55,363 nt of DNA from Candidatus Cloacimonadota bacterium (GTDB lineage: Bacteria; Cloacimonadota; Cloacimonadia; Cloacimonadales; JAJBBL01), in the NCBI GenBank assembly GCA_019429305.1, contig JAHYIR010000010.1, positions 1 through 55,363 on the forward strand, written 5' to 3'. The notes under the pieces were generated by a model, which had not been told where the DNA came from, did no database searches, and saw nothing but the letters and a program-made list of their open reading frames with translations. This document shows, one piece after another, positions 9,462 to 16,961 of the stretch; the first letter of the stretch is position 1, and each line of letters opens with the position of its first letter. The translations under genes were made by a program, and so were the position numbers.

Positions 9462-10211
9462 CTATTTATAGTCAGATAAGCTATTCAGATGAAATTTCTT
9501 GTTATAATGGTTACTCAAATGAATCAAGAAAACATTCTTGATCTCATCAATAATCTCTTGGGAAATAGTTTTTTCTTTAGTCTGTTTCAAACTGTAGATA
9601 TTACACAAAGCATAAGAGGTTTCCTGTTTTAGTTGAATAAGACTCTTGTATTGAAGTGGTTTGTAACAGTTTGCACATAAAAAACCGTCTTGTTGTGGAT
9701 AAAAATAGGTAAACTCTTTTGTCATGCAATTACTGCAACACATCTCTATAGATATCCCCAGAAGAGAAAAAAACTTCAGAACAAATCTTGAAAATATCAG
9801 AAAGTAATGATATTCGGATTTTGTTAGGTAGTTAAGAAAATCAACTAACAACTCATAAAAATCTATGCTTTCTCCAATCAGAAACTCACATTGCAATAGT
9901 AATTCTCCCGCCGCATTGACAAGTAGTGTGTTCTGATAATCTACTCCATAAAGATATGATTTAACTATATTAGCAGAGCGGAGTGTATATATTTGAGTTT
10001 TCTGTGTTTTATATAACTCCATTTGAACCTGAGAAAAGGGTTCCAAAATACCTGTTAAGCTACTCTTTTCTTTATATACTCCTGAAGCAATGATACTGAT
10101 AATACCAAAATCTTTAGTCAAGCACCGACAAAGAACAGAGTTTTCCTTATAGGGCTGTCTCTTCAACAAGATACCCTCAGTATGAAAAAAATTGGTATTT
10201 TCACTAACCAT
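9462..10211 (-). CDS. recO: DNA repair protein RecO
   Basis: 249 residues, the usual RecO length. RecO anneals single strands and with RecR helps load RecA at gaps (RecFOR pathway). The N-terminal OB-fold region (about 10-85) has the typical TEGILLKRQPYKENSVL start. The middle helical part carries a C4 zinc site, visible as CCSNCMTK and then GFLCANCYK (about 158-190). The ribosome site GAGGTAGAG precedes the ATG. It is followed after 7 nt by the nucleotidyltransferase fusion. Confidence is high. Confidence 0.9.
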   Translation of the reverse strand: MVSENTNFFHTEGILLKRQPYKENSVLCRCLTKDFGIISIIASGVYKEKSSLTGILEPFSQVQMELYKTQKTQIYTLRSANIVKSYLYGVDYQNTLLVNAAGELLLQCEFLIGESIDFYELLVDFLNYLTKSEYHYFLIFSRFVLKFFSLLGISIEMCCSNCMTKEFTYFYPQQDGFLCANCYKPLQYKSLIQLKQETSYALCNIYSLKQTKEKTISQEIIDEIKNVFLIHLSNHYNKKFHLNSLSDYK

Positions 10212-10296
10212 CTGCTCTACCTCAATATAATCTTAAGGTAGTGTTATCAGCTATGCTGTCCAGATATTTCTTAAAAGGCGGCTTGTAGTTTAGTTT

Positions 10297-12309
10297 CTAA
10301 ATAGGTTGTTCCTTTAAAGACAGCGGATCGTTCGTTTTATTAAATACCTTGAAAATCAAAATAAGAATGATAACTGCAGGAACAGCAGTCCACCAAGTAA
10401 TCATATCATCTTTAATTATGTACTGGATACCGGGAATATAATCTCCATATCTGGCGACTATAAGAGCAAGTGCATTATTGGCAGTATGGGCTAAAATAGG
10501 AATAAAGATGCTTCTTGTCCTTAAGAGAGTATATCCAAGCCAGAATCCAAGTATAGCTACCGGAATGAATCTAAACATATCTAGATGTAACACAGCAAAA
10601 AGTATTCCGCTGGCTAATATACTGTTCCAGACCCCTTTCTCACGAAATGCTTTGATAAAATATCCTCGAAACATCACTTCTTCAGTTATACCTGGTAATA
10701 GAGCAATCACAAATAATGAATACCAAAATGTTCTCCCCTCAAGGAAAAATAGCTGCTGAAAACTCTCGAGGTAGTGTTCAGGAAAAGGATAGATGATATT
10801 GATGATTTGAGCAAGGAGATTAACTAAGATAAAAATGGGAATTGATATGAGAAGAATTGTGATATAATTTAGTGGTTTTGTTCCTCTTATACTCAAAGTT
10901 TCTTTCATATCAAGCTTTCCGAACCTTATGACAATGAGAATAGGAAGGAATACTAGGAAAATTAAAGTTCTGATCAGTCCCTGTTCTAAATCTCGAATTT
11001 GCCAACTCAAGCCAACATAATAAAATAGTAACAGAATAACAATAAAGAATAGCATGGCAAAGCCAGGTGAGAGTACTTTCCAACCCCCTTTTTTCCCGCC
11101 TGTGATAAGAGAATCTTCTGTTGTTCTAAACAAAACCTCTTCTTTATAAAATAATCTTATAGAGAAAGCAACGGCTAAAACTACCAAGATACAAGTCGAT
11201 ATTAAGGTAGATAGATAAAGAGCAATATTTAGATCTCCGAGCATGATCTCTTTTATCATGAGAGATACATTGATCACTGGAATCAATGTCATCCCAAAAG
11301 TAGTATCTATTGCCGGCAAAGCACTAACAAGAGATAAGAGCATTGCTACTATCATCAATGGTTGGGTATAGCTATAGCTCTCTTTCATGTTGCGTGAATA
11401 AGTAGAAAATGAGAAGACTATTGCGGCAAAGAAAATGATCATGGGAACCATTAGTATAAGAATAAGGAAGAGACTGCCAAAAGGTATTTGGATAGCCACA
11501 GTCTGAGCAGCTTGAGATACAAGATGACGAAAAGAAAAGAAGATACTCGCTAAATTCAACAAAACAGTGATTAAAGAAATACTAATAACTGCAGAAAACT
11601 TACCGAGTACTAATTCGCTTCTTTTGGCTGCACTAACCAGTATCGTTTCCAGCGTTCCTCTCTCCTTTTCGCCAGCTACAAGATCAACAGCTGCTACTGA
11701 TGCTCCACTAATTGATATCAAAATAAGAAAGTAAGGTAGAATACGAGCTAATATCATTCCTAAAGTTTGTTGTTCAGTCGCTACATCTTCTGCTTCTATT
11801 TCAATCACTTTAAGAATATCTTCTGAGATATTGATGGCTCGTAGTCTACTGCCGATCATATCTTTCTCAAGGTCTCTCAAAACCCTGCTTATTATACTAT
11901 AAGCCAGTTCACTCTTTTCATCTACTCGGTTATAGGTTATCTTTGCATTTAGATATGTAAAGTCATCACTAATATCTTCAGAATCAAGAGTTACTAGTGC
12001 TTGGATGAGTTTCTCATTAAAAAGTTGTTCATAACTCTCTACTGGTTGCAATATCTGCAATCTTGGTGTCTCTTCAAGTTTATCATAAACCAATTGAGAG
12101 TATTCATCTTGAGCATTATCAATAATATAGATTATGACTTCTTGTTCATGTAGTTTAACCGTTTGGCGAGATAACAGAGTATTGAAACCTATCATAAGGA
12201 CAGGGTATAGGATGATCGGTATTACTATTGATGAAATTATTGTTCTTCTATCTCTGAAAAGGTCAAGCATCTCTTTACGATAGACAATAAAGATCTTTTT
12301 AATACTCAT
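10297..12309 (-). CDS. NatB-like ABC-2 permease fused to a CPBP intramembrane protease
   Basis: About 670 residues from the chosen ATG at 12309. A longer reading to 12372 is possible, but this ATG has an AGAGG site and begins MSIKKIFIVYRKEMLDLFRD, the typical start of this permease family. The N-terminal half (about 1-400) is an ABC-2/NatB-type permease with one TM helix, a large extracytoplasmic domain (about 45-180) and several more helices, including the VAGEKERGTLETILVS motif. The C-terminal part is a CPBP (Abi) membrane protease: EEVMFRGYF near residue 540 gives the E-E-x-x-x-R motif, followed by an HLDMFRF motif and HTANN near 610. It overlaps the ATPase gene by 11 nt, so the two form an exporter. 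The cargo is unknown; Na+ or a peptide are the family's known substrates. Confidence 0.87.
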   Translation of the reverse strand: MSIKKIFIVYRKEMLDLFRDRRTIISSIVIPIILYPVLMIGFNTLLSRQTVKLHEQEVIIYIIDNAQDEYSQLVYDKLEETPRLQILQPVESYEQLFNEKLIQALVTLDSEDISDDFTYLNAKITYNRVDEKSELAYSIISRVLRDLEKDMIGSRLRAINISEDILKVIEIEAEDVATEQQTLGMILARILPYFLILISISGASVAAVDLVAGEKERGTLETILVSAAKRSELVLGKFSAVISISLITVLLNLASIFFSFRHLVSQAAQTVAIQIPFGSLFLILILMVPMIIFFAAIVFSFSTYSRNMKESYSYTQPLMIVAMLLSLVSALPAIDTTFGMTLIPVINVSLMIKEIMLGDLNIALYLSTLISTCILVVLAVAFSIRLFYKEEVLFRTTEDSLITGGKKGGWKVLSPGFAMLFFIVILLLFYYVGLSWQIRDLEQGLIRTLIFLVFLPILIVIRFGKLDMKETLSIRGTKPLNYITILLISIPIFILVNLLAQIINIIYPFPEHYLESFQQLFFLEGRTFWYSLFVIALLPGITEEVMFRGYFIKAFREKGVWNSILASGILFAVLHLDMFRFIPVAILGFWLGYTLLRTRSIFIPILAHTANNALALIVARYGDYIPGIQYIIKDDMITWWTAVPAVIILILIFKVFNKTNDPLSLKEQPI

Positions 12310-13069
12310 CTGCTTTAACCTCTTCATCGAGAATTTTGGATGCATTGACATAATGTACGAAGATATCATCAAGATCAGTTAATCCCGTCTTCTCTCGCAT
12401 GTTTTCTATTGTACCTTCAGCTAATAGTCGACCTTGATGGATCAATTCAATTTTATCTGCAATACGTTCGGCTTCTCGCATAATATGGGTCGAAAATAGG
12501 ATACACTTCCCCTCTTCTTTACATTTATAGATAAAAGATACGATTGTTCTTGCAGTTAGAATATCAAGTCCTGCAGTCGGTTCATCGAAGATCATGATTG
12601 GTGGATTATGAATGATAGAGCGGCAGATAGATACTTTTTGCTTCATACCAGTTGAAAGAACATCTACTTTCCGGTCTAAAAAGTCATGCATATCAAGAAG
12701 TTCCGCCATTTCGGCAATTCGGCTTTTGATATCATTCAAAGGAACATCATAGAGTTTGCCAAAGTAAGTAATGATCTCTCGGGGAGTTAAACGGTTATAC
12801 AATCCTGTATCTCCTGACAAGAAACCAATAACGTTTCTTACTTTGTCAGGATTATCTCTAATACTATATCCTTCAAGTAATGCATCTCCCTCATCTGCCT
12901 GTAAAACTGTGGAGAGCATCCTCAACATCGTCGTTTTACCGGCTCCGTTAACTCCCAGCAGAGATACGATTTGTCCCTTTTCAGCAACGAAAGAAAAATT
13001 GTCGACAGCCCGAAAGCTGCTTCCGTTTTTCTTCTTGAATATCTTAGTTAGTCCTTCAACCTTAATCAT
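12299..13069 (-). CDS. ABC transporter ATP-binding protein (NatA-like)
   Basis: 256 residues. Walker A is GVNGAGKTT (39-47), the signature is LSTGMKQK (138-145), Walker B is IMIFDEP (158-164), and the switch His lies in LFSTHIM. It resembles the NatA/CcmA-type ATPases that pair with ABC-2 permeases. The stop codon overlaps the start of the permease-protease fusion, so both act as one exporter. It starts 22 nt after the M42 peptidase and probably shares its transcript. Confidence 0.92.
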   Translation of the reverse strand: MIKVEGLTKIFKKKNGSSFRAVDNFSFVAEKGQIVSLLGVNGAGKTTMLRMLSTVLQADEGDALLEGYSIRDNPDKVRNVIGFLSGDTGLYNRLTPREIITYFGKLYDVPLNDIKSRIAEMAELLDMHDFLDRKVDVLSTGMKQKVSICRSIIHNPPIMIFDEPTAGLDILTARTIVSFIYKCKEEGKCILFSTHIMREAERIADKIELIHQGRLLAEGTIENMREKTGLTDLDDIFVHYVNASKILDEEVKADEY

Positions 13070-13091
13070 TCTTTATCTTATGGATGCAGTT

Positions 13092-14159
13092 TTATTTACC
13101 ACCCGGTATAAAGTTGGTTTTATCATTGATCAATCTTATGAAACCGGCTATTAGTTTTGCCGTATCATCAAGATCTTTCAGAGATATTACTTCATTGGGA
13201 GAATGCATATAACGGTTTGGAATACAGACCAGACCGGTAGCAACACCAGCTCTGGTCACCTGAATTGCATTGGCATCTGTTCCCGTAGCTCTTGACTCCA
13301 CTTCGATCTGGAATTTTATCTTTTCCTTTTTAGCTGCCTCTTTTAAAAGATCAAAGACCTTGGGATTGATATTTGGTCCTACTGCAATTACCGGTCCTTT
13401 ACCTATAGCAATATCACCGATCTTCTTTTTGTCGGTATCGGGATGATCTGAACTAGTTGTGACATCGATTGCTATACCCACATCCGGATCTATACCAAAG
13501 GCACTTGTTCTTGCACCCCGCATTCCAATCTCTTCCTGAACTGCAGAAACAGAATAGAGGTTAGTTACTATATCCTCTTGGGCTAAATAATGTAAAATAG
13601 CTCCAGCAACAAAGACACCAACTTTATTGTCAGTTGCTTTTGTTGTGATTACATCTTTATGGAGCGTTTCCAAACCAGGTGAGAAGGTCACAATATCTCC
13701 AACTTCAATTCTTTTCTCTGCTTCTTTTTTATTTGGTGCACCGATATCAATCCATAAATCGGAAAGCTTGGTTCCTTTTTTCAAATCCTCATCAGACATT
13801 AGATGTATTGCTTTCTTACCAAAAATACCACGTACTATCCCTTTTGCTCCGTAGATATTTACTCTTAAACCGGGTAAAAGATTGGCATCAATACCACCAA
13901 CCGGTCTGACATAAACAAAACCTTCGTTATCGATATAATTCACCATAAAACCGATTTCATCAACATGACCACAGATCATGGTTTTCAATTTACCTTTTCC
14001 TTTACGTAAAGCGATTACATTGCCATGTACGTCAGTTTTGATGTCATTGGTATATTTCTTAACAAAACGACGGTAAACGTCCTGTGCCGGTTGTTCAAAT
14101 CCTGAAGGACTGGGTGCCTCTACTAGATCAGTGAAAAATTTGCGTAGTTCTTTCTCCAT
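13092..14159 (-). CDS. M42 family metallo-aminopeptidase
   Basis: About 355 residues from the ATG at 14159, which has an AGGAG site 8 nt upstream; a TTG at 14165 would add two residues. M42 peptidases (glutamyl or deblocking aminopeptidases, sometimes mislabelled endoglucanase) are cytoplasmic two-metal enzymes forming tetrahedral 12-mers that trim peptides. The metal and catalytic residues are visible: H67 and D69 in CGHVDEIGF, the bridging Asp in TDNKVG, the catalytic Glu pair in QEEIGMRGA, an Asp in DVTTSSDHPD and the last His in MHSPNEVIS. It probably supplies amino acids from peptides in an amino-acid-fermenting cell (inference). Confidence 0.9.
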   Translation of the reverse strand: MEKELRKFFTDLVEAPSPSGFEQPAQDVYRRFVKKYTNDIKTDVHGNVIALRKGKGKLKTMICGHVDEIGFMVNYIDNEGFVYVRPVGGIDANLLPGLRVNIYGAKGIVRGIFGKKAIHLMSDEDLKKGTKLSDLWIDIGAPNKKEAEKRIEVGDIVTFSPGLETLHKDVITTKATDNKVGVFVAGAILHYLAQEDIVTNLYSVSAVQEEIGMRGARTSAFGIDPDVGIAIDVTTSSDHPDTDKKKIGDIAIGKGPVIAVGPNINPKVFDLLKEAAKKEKIKFQIEVESRATGTDANAIQVTRAGVATGLVCIPNRYMHSPNEVISLKDLDDTAKLIAGFIRLINDKTNFIPGGK

Positions 14160-14207
14160 ACTCAACTCCTGTTATTATAAAATAGTTTAATACTTATTAC
14201 TTTCAGT

Positions 14208-14624
14208 TTAGCAATTATTTACTTTACCGGCTGCAAAGGGATTGACAGTTTTATATGGTTTTTCTTCTTCCTGTTTTGGTTTTGGGTAATCAATCGGAAC
14301 AGCACAAAGGAATTTCAAAGTGGTTTGACCTGCATTACGGAACTGATGTTTCATATCAGGGTCTGCATATATAACATCGTCTTTTTTGAATGGATATTCC
14401 TTCTCCTCTGTAACAAAGACCCCTTCTCCTTCAAGAACATAAACCTCATGTTCAAAACTGTGTGAGTGATAGGGTGTAAAGCCACCTACTTCCACCTCAA
14501 ATAATCTCAGGGCAAAATTAGGGGCACTATCCTTTTGCGAAATCAACCAGCGGATTTTTGTACCTTTAGCTCCTTCGACATTAACGTCTTCTAAGGTAAC
14601 TTCTTTATGTGATACTACCTTCAT
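14208..14624 (-). CDS. Single-domain cupin protein
   Basis: 138 residues with one cupin barrel. The first metal motif is H-S-H-S-F-E-H-E...G-E-G (about 52-66) and the second ends in DPDMKHQFRN, supplying the last His. Such small cupins bind a divalent metal and may be sensors or enzymes; the substrate is not predictable. A very strong ribosome site (AAGGAGGAGG) lies directly before the ATG. It is immediately downstream of the unusual tRNA gene on the same strand, so it could be on the same transcript. Confidence 0.85.
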   Translation of the reverse strand: MKVVSHKEVTLEDVNVEGAKGTKIRWLISQKDSAPNFALRLFEVEVGGFTPYHSHSFEHEVYVLEGEGVFVTEEKEYPFKKDDVIYADPDMKHQFRNAGQTTLKFLCAVPIDYPKPKQEEEKPYKTVNPFAAGKVNNC

Positions 14625-14661
14625 CTCCTCCTCCTTATATTTTAAATTTCATGTATTAAAA

Positions 14662-14756
14662 TGGCTGAGAGGGCAGGAATCGAACCTGCCACAGACGGTT
14701 TTATCCGCCCGCTACTGGTTTTGCAGACCAGCCGAGACACCAGTCCCATCCTCTCG
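14662..14756 (-). tRNA. Selenocysteine-type tRNA with Cys anticodon GCA
   Basis: 95 nt including an encoded CCA. The fold can be drawn as follows: acceptor GAGAGG/CCTCTC preceded by a C1-A72 mismatch; A8; a 6-bp D stem TGGGAC/GTCTCG with a 4-nt loop TGGT; anticodon stem CTGGT/ACCAG (plus a G-T pair at its base) with loop CTGCAAA, anticodon at 14724-14722; an 8-bp variable arm GCGGGCGG/CCGTCTGT (three G-T pairs) with loop ATAAAA; T stem GCAGG/CCTGC with loop TTCGATT; discriminator G73. The long D stem with its small loop, long variable arm and G73 are hallmarks of bacterial tRNA-Sec, and the anticodon arm differs from the usual Sec loop CTTCAAA at position 34 only. Normal tRNA-Cys has a short variable region and U73. 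The acceptor-T branch is 12 pairs here against 13 in E. coli tRNA-Sec. It starts 15 nt after the ferritin-like gene. The gene call is firm; charging with Ser/Sec rather than Cys is inference. Confidence 0.85.
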
Positions 14757-14771
14757 ATCTATACTTTATTT

Positions 14772-15230
14772 TTAGAATGATTCAACATAAGCCACATCAA
14801 CAAACGCATTCTCTATCTTCTGCTTGTGTTTAAGCTCCATATTGGCAAGATTATAGCACATATCTTTGACCTGTTCATCTATAGTTCGTTTTGCTAAGTC
14901 TTGATAAAATTCTGCTGCCTGCTGTTCCTTCTTCATTGCTAAGGCAAAGGCATCTGCTGGTTTCATATCAATTGATAGTGGAGGTAATTCAGTCTCTTCG
15001 GCTAATTTGAAATCGTGTTCCGGTGCCTTGATCTCAAAGTGCTTTTCCGGATTGGCACGAAAAGACTCCAACAGATTACGGTGTCCCTGCTCTTCTGCTG
15101 CCAATTCACTAAAAATCGTGGTTAATCCTCTGTTCTCGAAAGAAGCTGCAACTTTGCTGTAAAACTCAAATGCCTCTATTTCCCTATGAATAGCCAGATC
15201 AATCAGGCCAAGGAATTGCTCTTTATCCAT
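14772..15230 (-). CDS. Ferritin-like di-iron protein (rubrerythrin family)
   Basis: 152 residues forming a four-helix bundle. The di-iron ligands can be assigned: Glu in EIEAFEFYS, then E-E-x-G-H in AAEEQGHRN, Glu in KKEQQAAEFY, and E-x-x-H in MELKHKQK. The C-terminal rubredoxin-like zinc/iron domain of classical rubrerythrin is absent, so it belongs to the short ferritin-like group, which is often linked to peroxide defence in anaerobes. A GGAG site lies 9 nt before the ATG. Its stop is 15 nt from the first base of the tRNA gene, so the two are probably on one transcript. Confidence 0.85.
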   Translation of the reverse strand: MDKEQFLGLIDLAIHREIEAFEFYSKVAASFENRGLTTIFSELAAEEQGHRNLLESFRANPEKHFEIKAPEHDFKLAEETELPPLSIDMKPADAFALAMKKEQQAAEFYQDLAKRTIDEQVKDMCYNLANMELKHKQKIENAFVDVAYVESF

Positions 15231-15278
15231 TCTATGACTCCTATATTTTTTTTGAAGTATACTTTTTCACCCTTGATA

Positions 15279-16064
15279 TTAAGCAAGTTTTTTCTTGCTT
15301 CTACGAAACTTCTCTCTCTGTTCCTTATCCATCTTTTCTGAAGCATACTGAAATATTAAGCGAGGAGCAGTCTTTTTCCATTTGAGGAGGAACTTCTCAA
15401 CCGTTGCCGGTTGTTTTTTCCATGCTTCTCTGAGAAACCAACCCAATCCCTGTTGTACAGGTCTTTCAGTATCCATCATCATAATATCAATATAATTCAA
15501 CAATGGTGATAAATCTTTCTGAACTTTTAATAGCGCTATCATACTCACTGGAACTGCTCGTCTTGTCCATTTAGAGCTTGATTTTTTCCACTGTGAAAAA
15601 TCCTTGATAGTGATGTTATTATCGATCAGCATTTTCCCTAGTAACTCAGAACAGGTAATGTCTGTATGAGCCCAATTTAATATCCACTTATCGAACCAGA
15701 TTTGAAGTTGATGAAATACTTTACGATCAAATTCTAATAGCAATTGAGAATTAGGATAAGGTTTTTTCTTGGCTAATTTACTTTCTCTCTTTCTTAATGC
15801 TGAAATAAAAGATATAGCTAAACTCCCCTCTTCATATTTGCCAGAAGCAAAAAGTTCATTACCAAGAGACAACACCTCATCCAAATCACTAATCAGAATA
15901 TACTTATCAAGCATAGTCTTAAGTAATGAATTAAACACTTCTGTACAGATTCCATAAGAATCATATCCTTCCTTAAAAAACTTAGAATATTTCTCGATCA
16001 GTTTCTTGTCACTCTTTAGTTTGAGATAATCTCTTATCTCTTTTATCACTATACTTTGTTTCAT
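15279..16064 (-). CDS. DNA alkylation repair protein (AlkD-like HEAT-repeat glycosylase)
   Basis: About 261 residues from the ATG at 16064, which has GAGG seven bases upstream and begins where the AlkD fold begins. The frame stays open to a TTG at 16163 (33 more residues), but that region holds a 15-bp direct repeat and no good ribosome site, so I prefer the shorter form. The HEAT-like helices include WTRRAVPVSMIALL and QQGLGWFLREAWKK, typical of the family, which removes N3/N7-alkylated purines. It has a basic C-terminal tail. The 48 nt to the ferritin-like gene suggest a shared or loosely coupled transcript. Confidence 0.8.
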   Translation of the reverse strand: MKQSIVIKEIRDYLKLKSDKKLIEKYSKFFKEGYDSYGICTEVFNSLLKTMLDKYILISDLDEVLSLGNELFASGKYEEGSLAISFISALRKRESKLAKKKPYPNSQLLLEFDRKVFHQLQIWFDKWILNWAHTDITCSELLGKMLIDNNITIKDFSQWKKSSSKWTRRAVPVSMIALLKVQKDLSPLLNYIDIMMMDTERPVQQGLGWFLREAWKKQPATVEKFLLKWKKTAPRLIFQYASEKMDKEQREKFRRSKKKLA

Positions 16065-16136
16065 TAGTGACCTCAAATTGTTTGATGCTTTTCCATATGA
16101 TTTCCGAACACCAATTCTAGGCAATATTTTTTCACT

Positions 16137-16179
16137 AAGATCTATCTCAAAAAACCTTGCCAAAAAGATCTATCTCAAA
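16137..16179. repeat. 15-bp direct repeat pair
   Basis: The 15-mer AAGATCTATCTCAAA occurs at 16137-16151 and again at 16165-16179, a spacing of 28 nt, between the start of the AlkD-like gene (leftward) and the secreted-protein gene at 16224 (rightward). A divergent promoter region with a tandem repeat could be a regulator binding site. It could also be a chance duplication in the open N-terminal frame of the AlkD-like protein. Confidence 0.55.
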
Positions 16180-16223
16180 CAGTGGTAACATTTAAATCAA
16201 ATAAGTGTTAAACTGGAGCTTTT

Positions 16224-16961
16224 ATGAACAAACAAGTAACAATTTTATTACTAATGCTTTTCACAATATCTTTCTCCTTACTTTGGTCAGACAATACTAT
16301 AGTTCTTTGGGAGAAAGCAAGAGCAATAGTAGAAGCCAATTATAACATAGTTCCGGGGATAACACATCATCAGATGGTCACTACTGATGATAAATCTGGC
16401 AAGATCCTCCAAAGTAGCGATGTAATGATCTCACACCAGCTTAACGATGAAGGTGAGATAGTTAGCTTTATTTTAGAACAAGCAATTGAAGGTGAGGATT
16501 CTAACCATCCAGACAATGATAAAATGGTTAAGGGGTTATTGGAAAGAGACCTTTCTCCTAAGAGAGAGGGGATTTTTTTCACTGAAATTGGAAAGAATCT
16601 ACAAGTCATTGAGACAGATATCAGGAAAGAGATTAATGGATACAATTGTAGAGAATATGAGATAAAGTACACTACTCATGATGAAGATAAAAAAGAGATA
16701 ACTTTTACCGGTTCGGTTTGGTTAGAAGAAAACAGTGGTGCTCCGATCTACAATATGTTTGATATGGATAAAACACCCCCCTTAGTTAGAGAGCTGACCA
16801 TTGAAAGATGGTTTCATTTTGACGAAGACAGCAAACAATGGTTTTTAAAAGAAATGAAATCTACTGCTGCCGTAAGATTCCTTTTAAAGAGAATGACCAA
16901 TATAACAAGTATGCTCTACTCTAACCATTGGTATTACCCTGTTGAGGAAACAGAAAATTGA
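16224..16961 (+). CDS. Secreted protein of unknown function (LolA/outer-membrane-carrier-like fold possible)
   Basis: 245 residues. A signal peptide (about 1-21) ends near SLLWSDN. The mature protein alternates strands and charged turns (for example NGYNCREYEIKYTTHDED, then GSVWLEENSGAPIYNMFDMD), a pattern reminiscent of LolA/DUF4292-like sheets, but I see no diagnostic motif. A GGAG site in front of the ATG supports the start. Its TGA overlaps the start of the PhzF-like gene, so the two are translationally coupled even though their roles seem unrelated. Confidence 0.7.
   Translation: MNKQVTILLLMLFTISFSLLWSDNTIVLWEKARAIVEANYNIVPGITHHQMVTTDDKSGKILQSSDVMISHQLNDEGEIVSFILEQAIEGEDSNHPDNDKMVKGLLERDLSPKREGIFFTEIGKNLQVIETDIRKEINGYNCREYEIKYTTHDEDKKEITFTGSVWLEENSGAPIYNMFDMDKTPPLVRELTIERWFHFDEDSKQWFLKEMKSTAAVRFLLKRMTNITSMLYSNHWYYPVEETEN

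Noticed and set aside
14662-14756. Reading the tRNA as an ordinary tRNA-Cys, tRNA-Ser or tRNA-Tyr
   Set aside because: tRNA-Cys has a short variable region and U73; the anticodon GCA is not a Ser or Tyr anticodon; the 6-bp D stem with a 4-nt loop is not seen in those tRNAs.
16065-16163. 33-residue N-terminal extension of the AlkD-like protein (TTG start)
   Set aside because: No ribosome site, an internal 15-bp direct repeat upstream, and a better ATG with GAGG at 16064 where the fold begins.
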